Notes under the pieces: generated by a model
Seen by the model: the letters and a program-made list of their open reading frames with translations, nothing else
Told to the model about the DNA's origin: nothing
The model's database searches: none
DNA from: Symbiodinium kawagutii
Lineage: Eukaryota; Sar; Dinophyceae; Suessiales; Symbiodiniaceae
Assembly: GCA_009767595.1 (NCBI GenBank)
Contig: VSDK01013984.1
Location: 108,360-172,359, forward strand
Direction of reading: 5' to 3'
Length of the DNA: 64,000 nucleotides
In this document: positions 11,267 through 21,236 of the stretch, one piece after another
Layout of the letters: every line of letters starts with the position of its first letter
Position numbering within the stretch: position 1 is the first letter of the stretch
Program-made: the position numbers and the translations under genes

Positions 11267-11461
11267 TTGATGGTGTTTGTTGATGGTGTTTGTTGATGGT
11301 GTTTGTTGATGGTGTTTGTTGATGGTGTTTGTTGATGGTGTTTGTTGATGGTGTTTGTTGATGGTGTTTGTTGATGGTGTTTGTTGATGGTGTTTGTTGA
11401 TGGTGTTTGTTGATGGTGTTTGTTGATGGTGTTTGTTGATGGTGTTTGTTGATGGTGTTTG
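11267..11461. repeat. 13-bp tandem array, 15 exact copies
   Basis: Unit ttgatggtgtttg repeated 15 times without a mismatch (195 bp). It is preceded by 12-bp variants (ttgatggtgtgg). The unit length is not a multiple of three. Confidence 0.95.
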
Positions 11462-11466
11462 TTGTT

Positions 11467-11616
11467 GATGATGATGATCATGGTGATCATGGTGATCATG
11501 GTGATCATGGTTATCATGGTGATCATGATCATGGTGATCATGATGATGATGGTCATGATCACGATGATGATGATGATGATCATGATGATGATTATCATCA
11601 TCATGATGATGATCAC

Positions 11617-11679
<63 letters not shown>
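11467..11679. repeat. GAT/CAT-rich imperfect microsatellite
   Basis: tgatgatgatcatggtgatc-type repeats, then a pure (GAT)n run into the assembly gap. Confidence 0.9.
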
Positions 11680-11832
11680 NNNNNNNNNNNNNNNNNNNNN
11701 NNNNNNNNNNNNNNNNNNNNNNNNNNNNNNNNNNNNNNNNNNNNNNNNNNNNNNNNNNNNNNNNNNNNNNNNNNNNNNNNNNNNNNNNNNNNNNNNNNNN
11801 NNNNNNNNNNNNNNNNNNNNNNNNNNNNNNNN
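11680..11832. other. assembly gap (153 N)
   Basis: A run of N between a (GAT)n and a (GTT/GCT)n microsatellite. Real length unknown. Confidence 0.99.
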
Positions 11833-11901
<69 letters not shown>

Positions 11902-11923
11902 GGTGGTGGTGTGGTGGTGGTGG

Positions 11924-11960
<37 letters not shown>
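11833..11960. repeat. (GTT)n microsatellite with GCT and GGT units
   Basis: gttgct units, a gttgtt run, a short gtggtg block and another gttgtt run. All long frames crossing it are low complexity. Confidence 0.9.
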
Positions 11961-12247
11961 GCTTGTTATGATGATCATACATGTTGCATGATGGTCAAAG
12001 ATGGGCAAAAACGGCAATGAAGGTAAATAGTGGCTGATGATGATTGAATAATGGATGAAATGAGGATAAATACGGATAAATAGGTGATATAACAAGATCA
12101 CCAGCTGCCTGGAACCCCCAACTGCCACGCTCATTGTACACCTGGGTCTTAGATCCATCCAGATCCTAGGCCTCACCTCACCGTTTCAGTATGTCCTGAC
12201 GCTTGGCAGCGAGGGCGGATGGTTTTTTTCAAGCGCGAAACCTGCAG

Positions 12248-12412
12248 ATGTGTGGGGTGTGGCAAGCACTGGCGTGCTTGTGCTGGTCTCACTCCTTTGA
12301 AGTTCGTGGCGGGCATTGTACTTTGTTGTTTGGGCAAACTCCCAGTGAGTTCATGTTGATTGACATCCTTTGGTTGAAACTCCATGGAGGGCATAGCACG
12401 GGGTCCCCATGA
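12248..12412 (+). CDS. candidate terminal exon (unidentified)
   Basis: Acceptor acctgcag| ends at 12247. The 54 codons read MCGVWQALACLCWSHSFEV, RGGHCTLLFGQTPSEFMLID, ILWLKLHGGHSTGSP, then TGA 12410-12412. Cys- and His-rich at the start. The frame is also open upstream to 12203. Confidence 0.4.
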   Translation: MCGVWQALACLCWSHSFEVRGGHCTLLFGQTPSEFMLIDILWLKLHGGHSTGSP

Positions 12413-12471
12413 TGAATGACAGGGTCATCTCAGTGGCTGCGCATCGGTGACGCCAGTCGGCTTCAGCCCAG

Positions 12472-12543
12472 GAACGCCTACCTTTTGACTTTTGGCGTCG
12501 TGACTTTCCTCTTAGAGGCGCACTGACAGCCTTGGATGCTTAG
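12472..12543 (+). CDS. terminal exon (unidentified)
   Basis: Acceptor ggcttcagcccag| then a phase-0 frame ERLPFDFWRRDFPLRGAL, TALDA and TAG 12541-12543. Short, but acceptor, frame and stop agree. Confidence 0.4.
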   Translation, partial: ERLPFDFWRRDFPLRGALTALDA

Positions 12544-12554
12544 CTAATCTGACT

Positions 12555-12655
12555 GGTGGTGGGGAGTGGCTGGGGGGCGGGGGTCTCCTGTTCTGGCCCT
12601 TTAAAGGGGGAGCGATGTGGAGCTACCAGGAGTGGCCGTTCACCAAATGGTAGTA
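12555..12655 (+). repeat. M5 dispersed repeat
   Basis: ggggagtggctggggggcgg, ccctttaaaggggga, then ggagctaccaggagtggccg and accaaatgg. The best-preserved right half of M5. From here to 13109 the sequence is AT-rich with no gene seen. Confidence 0.65.
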
Positions 12656-13109
12656 CTACATGAAAGTCACTAGCAACTATGGCCTTACATTAGGTTGTAT
12701 AGGTTTACGATGGTTAGTTATTTCGGATTGACATCAATTTAATCCGGCACTCATCAACGACCAATATCCAACAATTATATTTGTTGACTATGCTAAGGCT
12801 AACAACCAGCGTTGGATATTGTTAGTTCATTGGTATTGGACTAAGCTAGGTTAGCATGATGCGAGCTCAACGACGGTAGACAGCAAACAAATGTTGGCTG
12901 GTGTTCGTTCAGATGATCCCCCCCAGCTGTTGACGCATGCCAACGCTGAGCCAAGTAGCTGAAACTGGACGATGAAAGCTGGGCAGAAACTGCAGACTGA
13001 GAGGCCAAGGAACTCTACGATGTAGACCCCTTCACTTCAAACATGGTGTGATAAGCATCCTAAAGGTGTTTATTTCACTACCAGTTGCTGGGTTATGGCC
13101 CAACTTCAG

Positions 13110-13292
13110 ACTGCCGGAGGCGGACGTGGAAAGCCTGCGGCAGATGAAGGTCCTGGGTCGGTTATCGCCTTGGGTGGAACGCACCTCGGCGAACAGGTCG
13201 GAGCCGCCATGGCTGGTGGTGCGGGGTGGTCCCCAGGTGGAGGACCTGGATATACCTGGCATATCCTGGCAGCCCGTAAAGGACCCCCCTAG
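13110..13292 (+). CDS. candidate exon, two frames open
   Basis: Acceptor caacttcag|. Frame 1 reads RLPEADVESLRQMKVLGRLS then PWVERTSANRSEPPWLVVRG (helical, typical coding). Frame 2 is Gly-rich (SVIALGGTHLGEQVGAAMAG) and stops at TAG 13290-13292. I favour frame 1, with the donor not located. Confidence 0.4.
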   Translation, partial: TAGGGRGKPAADEGPGSVIALGGTHLGEQVGAAMAGGAGWSPGGGPGYTWHILAARKGPP

Positions 13293-13872
13293 GAAGGAGG
13301 GATCATCTCGTACCTTGGTTGTAGCTTGACATGTTGGAGAGAGAAACTGCGAAGGCATCGAAATGGATTGAAATGGCTAATGTTCCAATATGGAGTCTTG
13401 AGTCGATGGCGCAAGACTAATTTGTTGGTGGTATCAAAAGCTTACTTTGTGAACATACTTGTGCGGATTGGTTGAAATTTAAATTGCTGCTGAACATGTA
13501 CCTGCCAGCATTCTTCAGCAACATGTACCTGCCGCTGTTACATCTCTTGATCTTGGATTTGCTGCTTGCTTTACCGCTATCTATGGCCAAATGTTTGTCT
13601 TCAGCTGGATTGTTTATTTCTTGCCAGTTGCCATTTATTTTGTAAGTTAACCCTTCATGTGCCGGTTAAATTGAGCCATGTGCTCTTAATTGCCGGTTAT
13701 GTATTTCTTTCCATTTTGTGTGCCATTGCTAGCCGTGTTCAATTTGTTTCAAGTAAATAAGGAGTTTGGTCATTATGAAATTATAAATTTACAATCGTTA
13801 TTCACCTTCATAAATGAGCCATCACCTCATGGTCATTTACCATATCCGATGGCCACCCAGCAATGTCATCAG
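13293..13872. other. non-coding stretch
   Basis: AT-rich. A direct repeat of gaacatgtacctgcc / caacatgtacctgcc lies at about 13493 and 13520. No gene seen. Confidence 0.4.
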
Positions 13873-14000
13873 CGGCGAAGCAGCGCAGCTAGTTGCTCCG
13901 TTGAGGCTACCAGCTCGAAGTCTTCAACCGAGCAAACTTTCTGACGGAGCTCAGGGGTCGAGGCTTCTTCTACGTGTGCCTCGGCTAGCGATTGGCAATG
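13873..14000 (+). CDS. candidate internal exon (unidentified)
   Basis: Acceptor gtcatcag| and donor ggcaatg|gtaaat. The frame reads EAAQLVAPLRLPARSLQPS, KLSDGAQGSRLLLRV, PRLAIGN. Arg/Leu-rich; no family recognised. Confidence 0.4.
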
Positions 14001-14299
14001 GTAAATCATAGGGGATAGTAACTAACAATTTGTAGGGGATATACCAACTAGATATGACCAGATGGGTGTTTCACATATAGAATAGATGGAACGGACCCTC
14101 GAAGTTACGGATGGCTTATTACCAGCAATTATTACCATGTGATAATTTGGGGGGGTAACCGGCCCGGCTATTAAGAAAACCACTATCTTGTGCACATGGA
14201 GCGACGTAGGATTGCACCCGGAAGCTGAGTTGCGTCAAGTTGTGGTGTTGGCGGTTCAGGGGTTTAGCCAGCCTTTAGGACCAATCCTGCCATGTTCTG

Positions 14300-14865
14300 A
14301 TGCTTTTACTTGAAGCCTTGATTGGCCCATTCCAACAGCCAATCCTTGATCCAGATGAGATGACTGCTCGGTGCAGTGGTTTGATGAGTCGAACTCAAGG
14401 TTCATGTTGGTATTTTGCTGGGGTTTATCACCGGGATTTCTCGCTACTCAGCTCTGAATCCCTTCCCAGTGGTTGCTGCTGGGGCGGAACCGCGGATGTT
14501 TATGGGCTGCAGCTGCCAGGTTCATTGGAACCCTTGCAGTGACACAGTGCCTTGGCTGTGCAGTTAATTTTGTTCGGGAATTCTCACATTGTGCAAGAAG
14601 TCACTGGGTTGATGGACGGGAAATTCTACTCGAATCCCTTGGATTTCAACCATTTTTTGTAAAGCTTTCCTGGCTATTTTCCCTGTGAAGCAATTTGTGC
14701 TGATGAACTTTGACCCTGCCACTGAGGTGTTTCCTGTGCCTGACCTTCATCGCAGGTCTATGGAACTTGCTGATGGGCGTGCTATGCCTGTTGCCCCTTG
14801 GCCCTGCGTGATGAAAGAACTTGGAGTTTCTTCAACTTGGGAGGCCCGAAAATGGATGGGTTATT
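14300..14865 (+). other. cluster of weak + frames
   Basis: Three successive + frames (14300-14542, 14473-14688, 14685-14906) in moderate-GC DNA. The last includes FVLMNFDPATEVFPVPDLHR and reads like protein. It could be diverged exons or a decayed retroelement; I do not recognise it. Confidence 0.25.
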
Positions 14866-14960
14866 GGGTTGGTTCCCACCAAGCAGATAACCTGGTTAGC
14901 TATTAACAATTGGTTGGTTGATAAATATTTTTTGTGGGGGGTTGGAACCACCAACCAGTT
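14866..14960 (+). mobile_element. M2 MITE, diverged copy
   Basis: The right half is clear: aattggttggttgataaata, then ggaaccaccaaccagtt. The left end (gggttggttcccacc) is weak. From 14961 to 15420 the DNA is AT-rich with an M3 half-element at about 15010-15050 and no gene. Confidence 0.5.
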
Positions 14961-15420
14961 ATGATGGCCTACAAGTAGCACTACAAATGGTAATGTGACA
15001 TGGGATGATTATGGATGATTTGGGGGGCTTCTATTCTGATAAACCACCACATGCTGAAAGATCCAAAGTGCCAAACGATATGGTGAATGAAGCCCCATGC
15101 TTTGGCTGTTCAACCCATCGGCCTTTGACCATCATTGACCAATATTCATCACCATCATGGGGTGCTTGATGACGATAATGGTCGTTAATAAACCTCCAGT
15201 TTATCCCAACTATAGGATTTATCCAAGGCAACTTCTCCCAACTATAGTTGGTTTGTGGTTGGTGATTTATCAAAACTATAGGTGGTTAATTGCCAAAAAT
15301 GAATCCAACATTACCGAAACTCACATTTTTCAACTAATTAATCATCATTAAGCCTTAGCAACTACCATTAATATCCATTAATATCAGCTGAACCTCACAT
15401 TTTTCATTATCAACCTGGCG

Positions 15421-15560
15421 GTATCGCCCCAAGGATGAGCTTCGGCATCAACCCGGCAACTCATCTCCAAGCGCAGCCTGGCCAGCCCGGCGCACCGCTA
15501 GTTCCCTGAGCAAATCATCCGTCCCTGTGCCGGTCAAGAGCAGCTGGCACAGGGGGGGCT
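15421..15560. CDS. GC-rich coding-like island, strand uncertain
   Basis: On - the frame reads LLTGTGTDDLLRELAVRRAG then QAALGDELPG after an acceptor-like ttctgacag|. On + it reads DELRHQPGNSSPSAAWPARR, then TASSLSKSSVPVPVKSSW. The - read is more helical and has better third-position bias, but every neighbouring exon is on +. Confidence 0.3.
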
Positions 15561-15741
15561 CTGTCAGAAGCCAAGTCAGTTTCTCAACCAACCATGGGGT
15601 TACACCAACAAATGTCAACCAACCATGAGGTTCCAACATCAATCCACCAAAAATCAGACCACATGAGGTTCACCGCAAGTACCGTAGAGGTTTGGCGCTC
15701 TTCTTCGATCAACGTTGTGGCGTCATGCGAAGCTTTTGCAG

Positions 15742-15808
15742 CAACGAGCATCGCAACCAATTCGGAATTCGGACGACCCAACTAAGCTGCTGGTGTTGTC
15801 CGCGAGGG
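15742..15808 (+). CDS. small internal exon (unidentified)
   Basis: Acceptor gcttttgcag| and donor cgaggg|gtgagg. 22 codons plus 1 nt: QRASQPIRNSDDPTKLLVLS, AR. Both splice signals are strong. Confidence 0.45.
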
Positions 15809-16585
15809 GTGAGGTGCACGGTGACCAATCAGTGCTACCCATCAACCCTGATAGTGGTTACTATCAACCTTGATTAGCCAATAGTATTAGAGGTGGACGA
15901 ATTTATTATCTAAGTGAACATTTTTGCCATGAATAGCGATATTCAAATCTATTTCAGCCACATATAAAAAAAATCCAGCTGCTTTCAAGGTCGATCAGCG
16001 AGCCTATGGGTGGGGGGGGGTGAAAATGTGCAGGAATATTTGTTGAAGCAATGGTCAGCCAGGAATTCGGTCATTACAACATCTACCACAGCCAAAGAGA
16101 ATAGACAACTCTATCACTAGAATTGGTCAATCGTCATTTTTTGCTACTACACTTGCTTCTACCAGTGGTTTCTTGAATCCATCGTGTTGGAATCAGACGG
16201 AATAGAAACAACTCCACTCCACTACTCGGATGATCATCCCACTTATTAGCTGGTTTTGCTTAGTCATCATGGCTAGTAACTATACCGTGCCCTAAGGGGG
16301 TTATATCTTTCATTGGTTTTTAATCTAGGTTACTATTACTATCGATGGTTACTGCCTAACCAGTTACCAAAGTGAGCTGACCACCCAAGTAGGTTTTCCA
16401 GCTCACCCGCTTGTGATAAAACCATCACTGGGGAACCACTTCACAGGTAGATCTCCCATGAGTAGAACCGCTCATGCACCACGCCTCATGGTAGCCTTGG
16501 AGGAGGACAGCATGGTTGATCAGTGACTTTGGTTAAAGGTGTCGCTCGCAGCTATTGGAAACGGGACTCTCAGTAGGAAAGTATG
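15809..16585. other. intron-like stretch
   Basis: Starts at the GTGAGG donor of the previous exon. AT-rich with a short G run at 16012-16020. No gene seen. Confidence 0.4.
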
Positions 16586-16684
16586 ACTGGCTGGTGGTTC
16601 AAACATTTTTTATTTTCCCTATTAATCATTAACAATTGCTTGGTTGACTAACATTGTTCATAGGGGTTGAAACCACCAACCAGA
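16586..16684 (+). mobile_element. M2 MITE, copy
   Basis: actggctggtggttcaaac at the left, ggttgaaaccaccaaccag at the right, with tggttgactaacattgttca between. About 99 bp. Confidence 0.75.
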
Positions 16685-16947
16685 TGAATTCTCCAGTTTT
16701 TATGGCTCAACATCGATCCCCAGCACCCTTTCCTTTTCACTTCTTCGGTGCCTTCGCACTATCCATGAGAGCTAGCAGAAGTCATTGTCAGTGCAACCAC
16801 TTTGACACCTGACTGGTGGTCCATTTGGATTATGCTTTTGCGGGTTCCAACCTTGGTGCTAAGTAATTCTAATGGCGTCATGTTGGGTCAGCCCAATTGG
16901 TGTGGCATGTGTAGCCATTACAGCATCTGTTGAGTCCCCTCCATCAG

Positions 16948-17155
16948 GACCCCGAAACAAATCCCACAGATCGAAAACCGCAGCTCGCCCATCGTGGACA
17001 GTGACCAGCTTGGTCAGAGTTTCGTCTCACGGAAAACCGTGCGAAAAAAAATGCTGCGTCCGATGCCCCCACGACGGCCTCCAACGGTTCAACGTTTGCT
17101 GAGTGCTGAAAGAATTGAAAGAGCTTCATTGATTGTCAGCAAGCTTCAACTATAG
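16948..17155 (+). CDS. terminal exon, basic C-terminal tail (unidentified)
   Basis: Acceptor cccctccatcag| ends at 16947. The frame without an ATG start reads TPKQIPQIENRSSPIVDSDQ, LGQSFVSRKTVRKKMLRPMP, PRRPPTVQRLLSAERIERAS, LIVSKLQL, then TAG 17153-17155. The middle is rich in Arg, Lys and Pro and the end is helical. An overlapping ATG-started + frame and a - frame are lower quality. Confidence 0.5.
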
Positions 17156-17425
17156 TGGATCTTCATTGTTGAAAATGTCCAGTTCTAGTCGCTGACCGGC
17201 AATTCCAAGCGAGGAGCTTGGAAGAACTTATATTGTTTGTGCTTTATTGTTTCGAGGTCCAAGTGTGGATATCTTCCAAGCTTCATTTGTTGCCATGCTT
17301 CAACTAGATTCATGTTGGAACTATAGGTACCGGACACTATAAATCATCAATTCAGAAAAACATGTAAAGTTCATTATGTGAAGTGAGGCATACCATATTT
17401 CCATGCATCTCCATCAAGGGTGCAG

Positions 17426-17489
17426 GGTTGGTTGCTGGAAATGACCGGCATATCTTCCAAGATCGGGCCCGCACCACGGCGCCACCCAG
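17426..17489 (+). CDS. candidate internal exon (unidentified)
   Basis: Acceptor agggtgcag| and donor ccacccag|gtagat. Frame LVAGNDRHIFQDRARTTAPP. A second frame continues through the donor to about 17547 (DAVEDAAQTAGALVGGPWW) and ends at gtagcg, so the exon may be longer in another phase. Confidence 0.4.
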
Positions 17490-17595
17490 GTAGATGCGGT
17501 GGAAGATGCAGCACAAACAGCAGGTGCCCTGGTGGGTGGGCCATGGTGGTAGCGCGCTGGTGGATTGGTTCAAAGCTGGGTGACGACCAGGGGAA

Positions 17596-17716
17596 TGGTT
17601 GAACCCTTATAACCTGGTGATCAACTTATAACCCTTATAACCTGGTTATAAGCTATTACCTTAGGCCTGGGGTGCCAACTTATAACCTGGTGCCAACTTA
17701 TAACCTGGTAGCTATG
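17596..17716. repeat. degenerate tandem repeat, AACTTATAACCTGG type
   Basis: Six or more imperfect units of accttataacctggtgcca. Followed at 17720-17738 by a perfect 9-bp stem (cactgatct t agatcagtg) between two copies of ctggtagcta. Confidence 0.7.
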
Positions 17717-17820
17717 GATCACTGATCTTAGATCAGTGTCTGAGATACCTGGTAGCTACCCAAATTCTTCCCCAAATCCCCTTGCAAAAACTGGTGATGT
17801 TTTTTTGGTTTGCAGGTGAG

Positions 17821-18083
17821 ACTCCACCAGAGGCTATCCATCAGCAGTTCGCCCCCAGCTGGCCACCCAGGTGACCACACACCTTCCACCACCGGGGACG
17901 AAATCCTCCCCCCGGGTTGTGGCCCTTCAACGCTTGCCCAGGTTGGAGCGAGAAGGAGCTGGCTTGGTCCTTGGCGCTGGTCCTGAGCTCAGGTCCCAGA
18001 TGCTCCATGCATGGAGCACCGGCGCCGGTGTCTTTTTACCAACGTTGAGCCGCGAAATCACCGACTTTCAAGCAGGATTTGAG
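17821..18083 (+). CDS. internal exon (unidentified)
   Basis: Donor gatttgag|gtaagt is consensus. The acceptor is taken as gcaggtgag| (17819-17820), since using gcag| would put a TGA in frame. About 87 codons: STRGYPSAVRPQLATQVTTH, LPPPGTKSSPRVVALQRLPR, LEREGAGLVLGAGPELRSQM, LHAWSTGAGVFLPTLSREIT, DFQAGFE. The longest well-bounded exon of the window; no family recognised. Confidence 0.6.
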
Positions 18084-18502
18084 GTAAGTCATGGTAGATC
18101 AACGGGTAAAAGTCTTCAAGTCATGAGTATGAATCCCAAAATGCAGGGTGATGGTCAAAGTATTTGCCAACGCAGGTTGTAATTAGTGAATTAGTGGCTG
18201 GCCTTAGCCATACTTGCATGTTTAGTTATGTTCATATAGTAGTTCGCATCAGTGAAATGATAATCGTGCCAAGGCTTCTTAAGCATTTTGTGGATCCAGT
18301 CTTGAAGTGAATCCTGAGAATCATGTTTGGCCTCAGGTTGGCGGGCTGCTCACTACCCTCCATCAAAAATCAGACATGCTGCCTCCTGATTCTTGAAACC
18401 CAAAGGATTTTTTTTCAGCCGGACAAATCCAAACAAATCGGAAGATATCAGAAAGGTTGAACCTATCAAGAGGAAAGACGCGAGTTGGTAGTTCATTGAG
18501 TT
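18084..18502. other. intron-like stretch
   Basis: Starts with GTAAGT. No open coding frame of quality. Confidence 0.4.
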
Positions 18503-18606
18503 TACTGGTTGGCGTTTGTTTATCATTTATTTTCCCAAATCTCTAGGGACAGTTGGTTGATCAAAGTGTCTTTTTCAGAGGAGTAGTTCAGCCACAAACC
18601 AGTAGT
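18503..18606 (+). mobile_element. M2 MITE, diverged copy
   Basis: tactggttggcgtttgt at the left and gccacaaaccagtagt at the right, with acagttggttgatcaaagtg inside. Confidence 0.55.
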
Positions 18607-18935
18607 GATTAATGATGATGATAAGCCATTATTAATCATGGTTAAGCACTGAGTAACCATGGTTAAAACCACGAACCAAAAAGTATGACGATTCATGAAT
18701 TAAGCATCAGCAATGATAACAAACCGTTTTCAGCCATCATCATCAAACCATTCACTTATCATCATTATCAATCATTCACTTATCAACCATTCAAAATCAT
18801 CATTTTATTTCAATTTGGCCCTTTTCTACCATAATCAACCACTTCCAACCATTCATTTTGCCATCAGCACATGTACCACCCTGGGGTCACGCCGTCCCTT
18901 CGAGGTGCAGAAATTGTCCAACGCAGCCCTGCCAG

Positions 18936-19049
18936 GGACTCACTGAGCTCCGCGTGGTGGCGGTAGCAATCAACCACTCGGAAGTGGAACTCCCTGGGCT
19001 GGAGCTATATGGGGGTTTCTTAGAACAGGGACCCCCAGGAAATGGCTGA
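18936..19049 (+). CDS. terminal exon directly before an M4 element (unidentified)
   Basis: Acceptor gccctgccag|. Phase-0 frame GLTELRVVAVAINHSEVELP, GLELYGGFLEQGPPGNG, TGA 19047-19049. The frame is open upstream to 18858, but that part is Cys/Pro-rich and less convincing. M4 copy 2 begins 8 bp after the stop. Confidence 0.5.
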   Translation, partial: GLTELRVVAVAINHSEVELPGLELYGGFLEQGPPGNG

Positions 19050-19056
19050 TTTACTA

Positions 19057-19169
19057 ACTGGATGGCTTATACCCACTAACTTAGGTTTTTAGTGTTTTTG
19101 GGATATGATTGATTTACCATATAACCACTAAAAATATATTTTTAGCAAGGGATCTATAAGCCACCAAGA
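19057..19169 (+). mobile_element. M4 MITE-like element, copy 2
   Basis: actggatggcttataccca to gatctataagccaccaaga. The ends share an inverted TGGCTTATA. About 113 bp, very close in sequence to copies 1 and 4. Confidence 0.8.
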
Positions 19170-19540
19170 TAATGATTAGTAGTGGATGATTTGGGGATAC
19201 CACTATTTTGAGAAGCTACCATATCTTCCCTATCTCACCATGGTAGTTGCTGATATAACAAACTACTCTTGGGATGGTGAGTTGATTCACTAACTACTCT
19301 TAGCAATCAACTCATCACTCTAAGAGGTAGTTCCAACTCGCTATGGCTTCAATCAAATCACTATGCCTGATGGATAGCGATGATGGTTGCAGAGTGGTAC
19401 CTGGTTGGATTAGTTAGTTTACAATCCGTTATCCGGCATAGTTATATCTACCCTTTGTTTGGTAGTTACCCAGACGTGAACTAGCGAAAGTTAAGAGGCC
19501 CTGGGGGGTGCCGCTCTGTAGCATTTACCAGGCTATCAGA
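19170..19540. other. non-coding stretch with M3 half-element
   Basis: The right half of an M3 element (ggatgatttggggatacc, then ttttgagaagctacc) at 19186-19225. Otherwise nothing seen. Confidence 0.4.
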
Positions 19541-19664
19541 TAGATGGATGGATGGATGGATGGATGGATGGATGGATGGATGGATGGATGGATGGATGGA
19601 TAGATAGATAGATAGATAGATAGGTACATAATAAATAGATAGATGAATAAATAGATAGATAAAG

Positions 19665-19722
<58 letters not shown>

Positions 19723-19752
19723 CTGGATAGATAGATACATATATATATAGAT
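19541..19752. repeat. (GATG)n passing into (GATA)n microsatellite
   Basis: Pure GATG from about 19543 to 19600, switching without a break to GATA with a few substitutions up to 19736. Tyr-Leu-Ser-Ile reads on - are artefacts. Confidence 0.95.
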
Positions 19753-20421
19753 GGAATTGCATACAAAATGCTACCATACATGGTGAAGCCTTATAACCAG
19801 GGAAATATTTACCAGGTTGGCAGTTGTTATAGTTGGCTAATATAGGCAATGTTTCAAGCTAGGCAAACTACCAACATTTAGAATCATGAACCTCAGATTT
19901 GACCCCAGCAAGTTTGGGGAAATTTAATGCTTAGTTGACCAATGGAAGAAGGTGTGGCGGAGCTTCCATGAGAAAAAGGGCTGAGCCAAAATAGCATTGT
20001 TGCTTGCCATTCAATGTGAAGGCAGCGTACCATGTTGTGCAACAGCTGTAGCACACATACCAGGACTTTTTGTACAGAAGTTGATTCATCAGGAAATGTG
20101 TGATTTTTTGATTGTATGCCCAAGCATAGATTTAAGTATTGATGTAGATATGCAGTGCACATGCATGTGCTCGTTCAATGTGGCGGTTCAACGCTTATTG
20201 ACGTGATTCGTGATGCACCTTCAATATAGAACAGCATCGTAGCACTTTGAAGCAGCTACACACATGAGACACAGCAATCGCAGCGGTTTTGTTACTAGCT
20301 ATTTACTTACTAAATGATACTATTAAGTGAAAGTACACACCCCATCCAATTTGATCATGGGATTCAGCATTTGCAATACGTGCAATACACAATTTACATT
20401 GGCTTTTTTTTCTTTCAAAAG
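19753..20421. other. non-coding stretch
   Basis: Moderate-AT DNA with no convincing frame. It ends in a strong 3' splice site, ggctttttttt then ctttcaaaag|. Confidence 0.4.
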
Positions 20422-20570
20422 GTTTCTGAAAGATCTAACAAGCCGGTCATCTCCACCATGAATCCGTTTGACTCGGCAGTGCCTCCACAAATCCATCGAG
20501 CACTGCCGGGGTGTTGGACCCGCCCTGGCATTCCATCCCCTGATCAACTTCCGTCCCTCCCAACGTTCAG
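20422..20570 (+). CDS. candidate exon (unidentified)
   Basis: A pyrimidine tract and aaaag| precede a frame VSERSNKPVISTMNPFDSAV, PPQIHRALPGCWTRPGIPSP, DQLPSLPTF, ending at gttcag|gtggtg. The antisense frame is also open (WEGRKLIRGWNARAGPTPRQ), but the acceptor favours +. Confidence 0.4.
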
Positions 20571-21236
20571 GTGGTGTTTGCTTACCTACCGCAGGGGGGC
20601 TCAGTTGCGCGTTCACTCCTTGGGAGAGTTGCCAGTTGTGACGCCGTTGGTTCCGTAGGCCGCCATGGCAGCTGTCCTGGGATACAAAGGGGTGGATTCC
20701 CAATGGAGGTAACACAGGATGAACCGCAGCAAATGACTGGATTTCCGGCGACGCAGCTCAGATTGACCGCTCTTTCGGCTGGAAGACTGGAATGGTTGTT
20801 GCTTAGCCAAAGCCCCCCCCCACCTGTGTTGTTGCATCATTTCATATCATATCTGGCCACCAGGCAACAGTGTGATAGCCTCACGTTAGGAAACAACAAG
20901 AAACAGCAACTTGCTTACATGCTTTTGGATTCTTTTGGCACATCTCTGAGCCGCACTGTTTGGGCCTTGTCGGTTGGCAGCCGATCATTCCTCTTGATGG
21001 AGTTGAGCAAGTCACACACCGCGTGGTTGTCAGCCCGGCTTCAAACAGAGTTTGCGCAAAATCTGTTTGAACCCGGGCTTAGAACCATGTGCAGCAGTCT
21101 CCCAGACCGCCGGCCACACCAAACAAGTCATGTGAATGACAATGCTAGCAATGCAACACCAAAGGCAGGGACACCATTGGCACATGAAGACATCAACGTT
21201 CTGAAGGCTGCTGCTGCGGACATTGTGCTTCCGTGA
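20571..21236 (+). CDS. 221-codon open frame, hypothetical
   Basis: Open from about 20544 to the stop at 21234-21236. First ATG at 20703 (residue 45), leaving 177 codons that start MEVTQDEPQQMTGFPATQLR. Leu/Ser-rich middle (LLLSQSPPPPVLLHHFISYL), Asn/Thr-rich tail ending AAAADIVLP. No motif recognised. Codon bias is weaker than in the small exons; it could be a long exon or part of a decayed mobile gene. Confidence 0.35.
   Translation: MVFAYLPQGGSVARSLLGRVASCDAVGSVGRHGSCPGIQRGGFPMEVTQDEPQQMTGFPATQLRLTALSAGRLEWLLLSQSPPPPVLLHHFISYLATRQQCDSLTLGNNKKQQLAYMLLDSFGTSLSRTVWALSVGSRSFLLMELSKSHTAWLSARLQTEFAQNLFEPGLRTMCSSLPDRRPHQTSHVNDNASNATPKAGTPLAHEDINVLKAAAADIVLP

Noticed and set aside
11446..12176. 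Long poly-Asp, poly-Met, poly-Val and poly-Asn frames around the gap
   Set aside because: Microsatellite translations running through a run of N.
19481..19849. Tyr-Leu-Ser-Ile repeat proteins on the - strand (also 43231-43506)
   Set aside because: Artefacts of GATA/GATG microsatellites.
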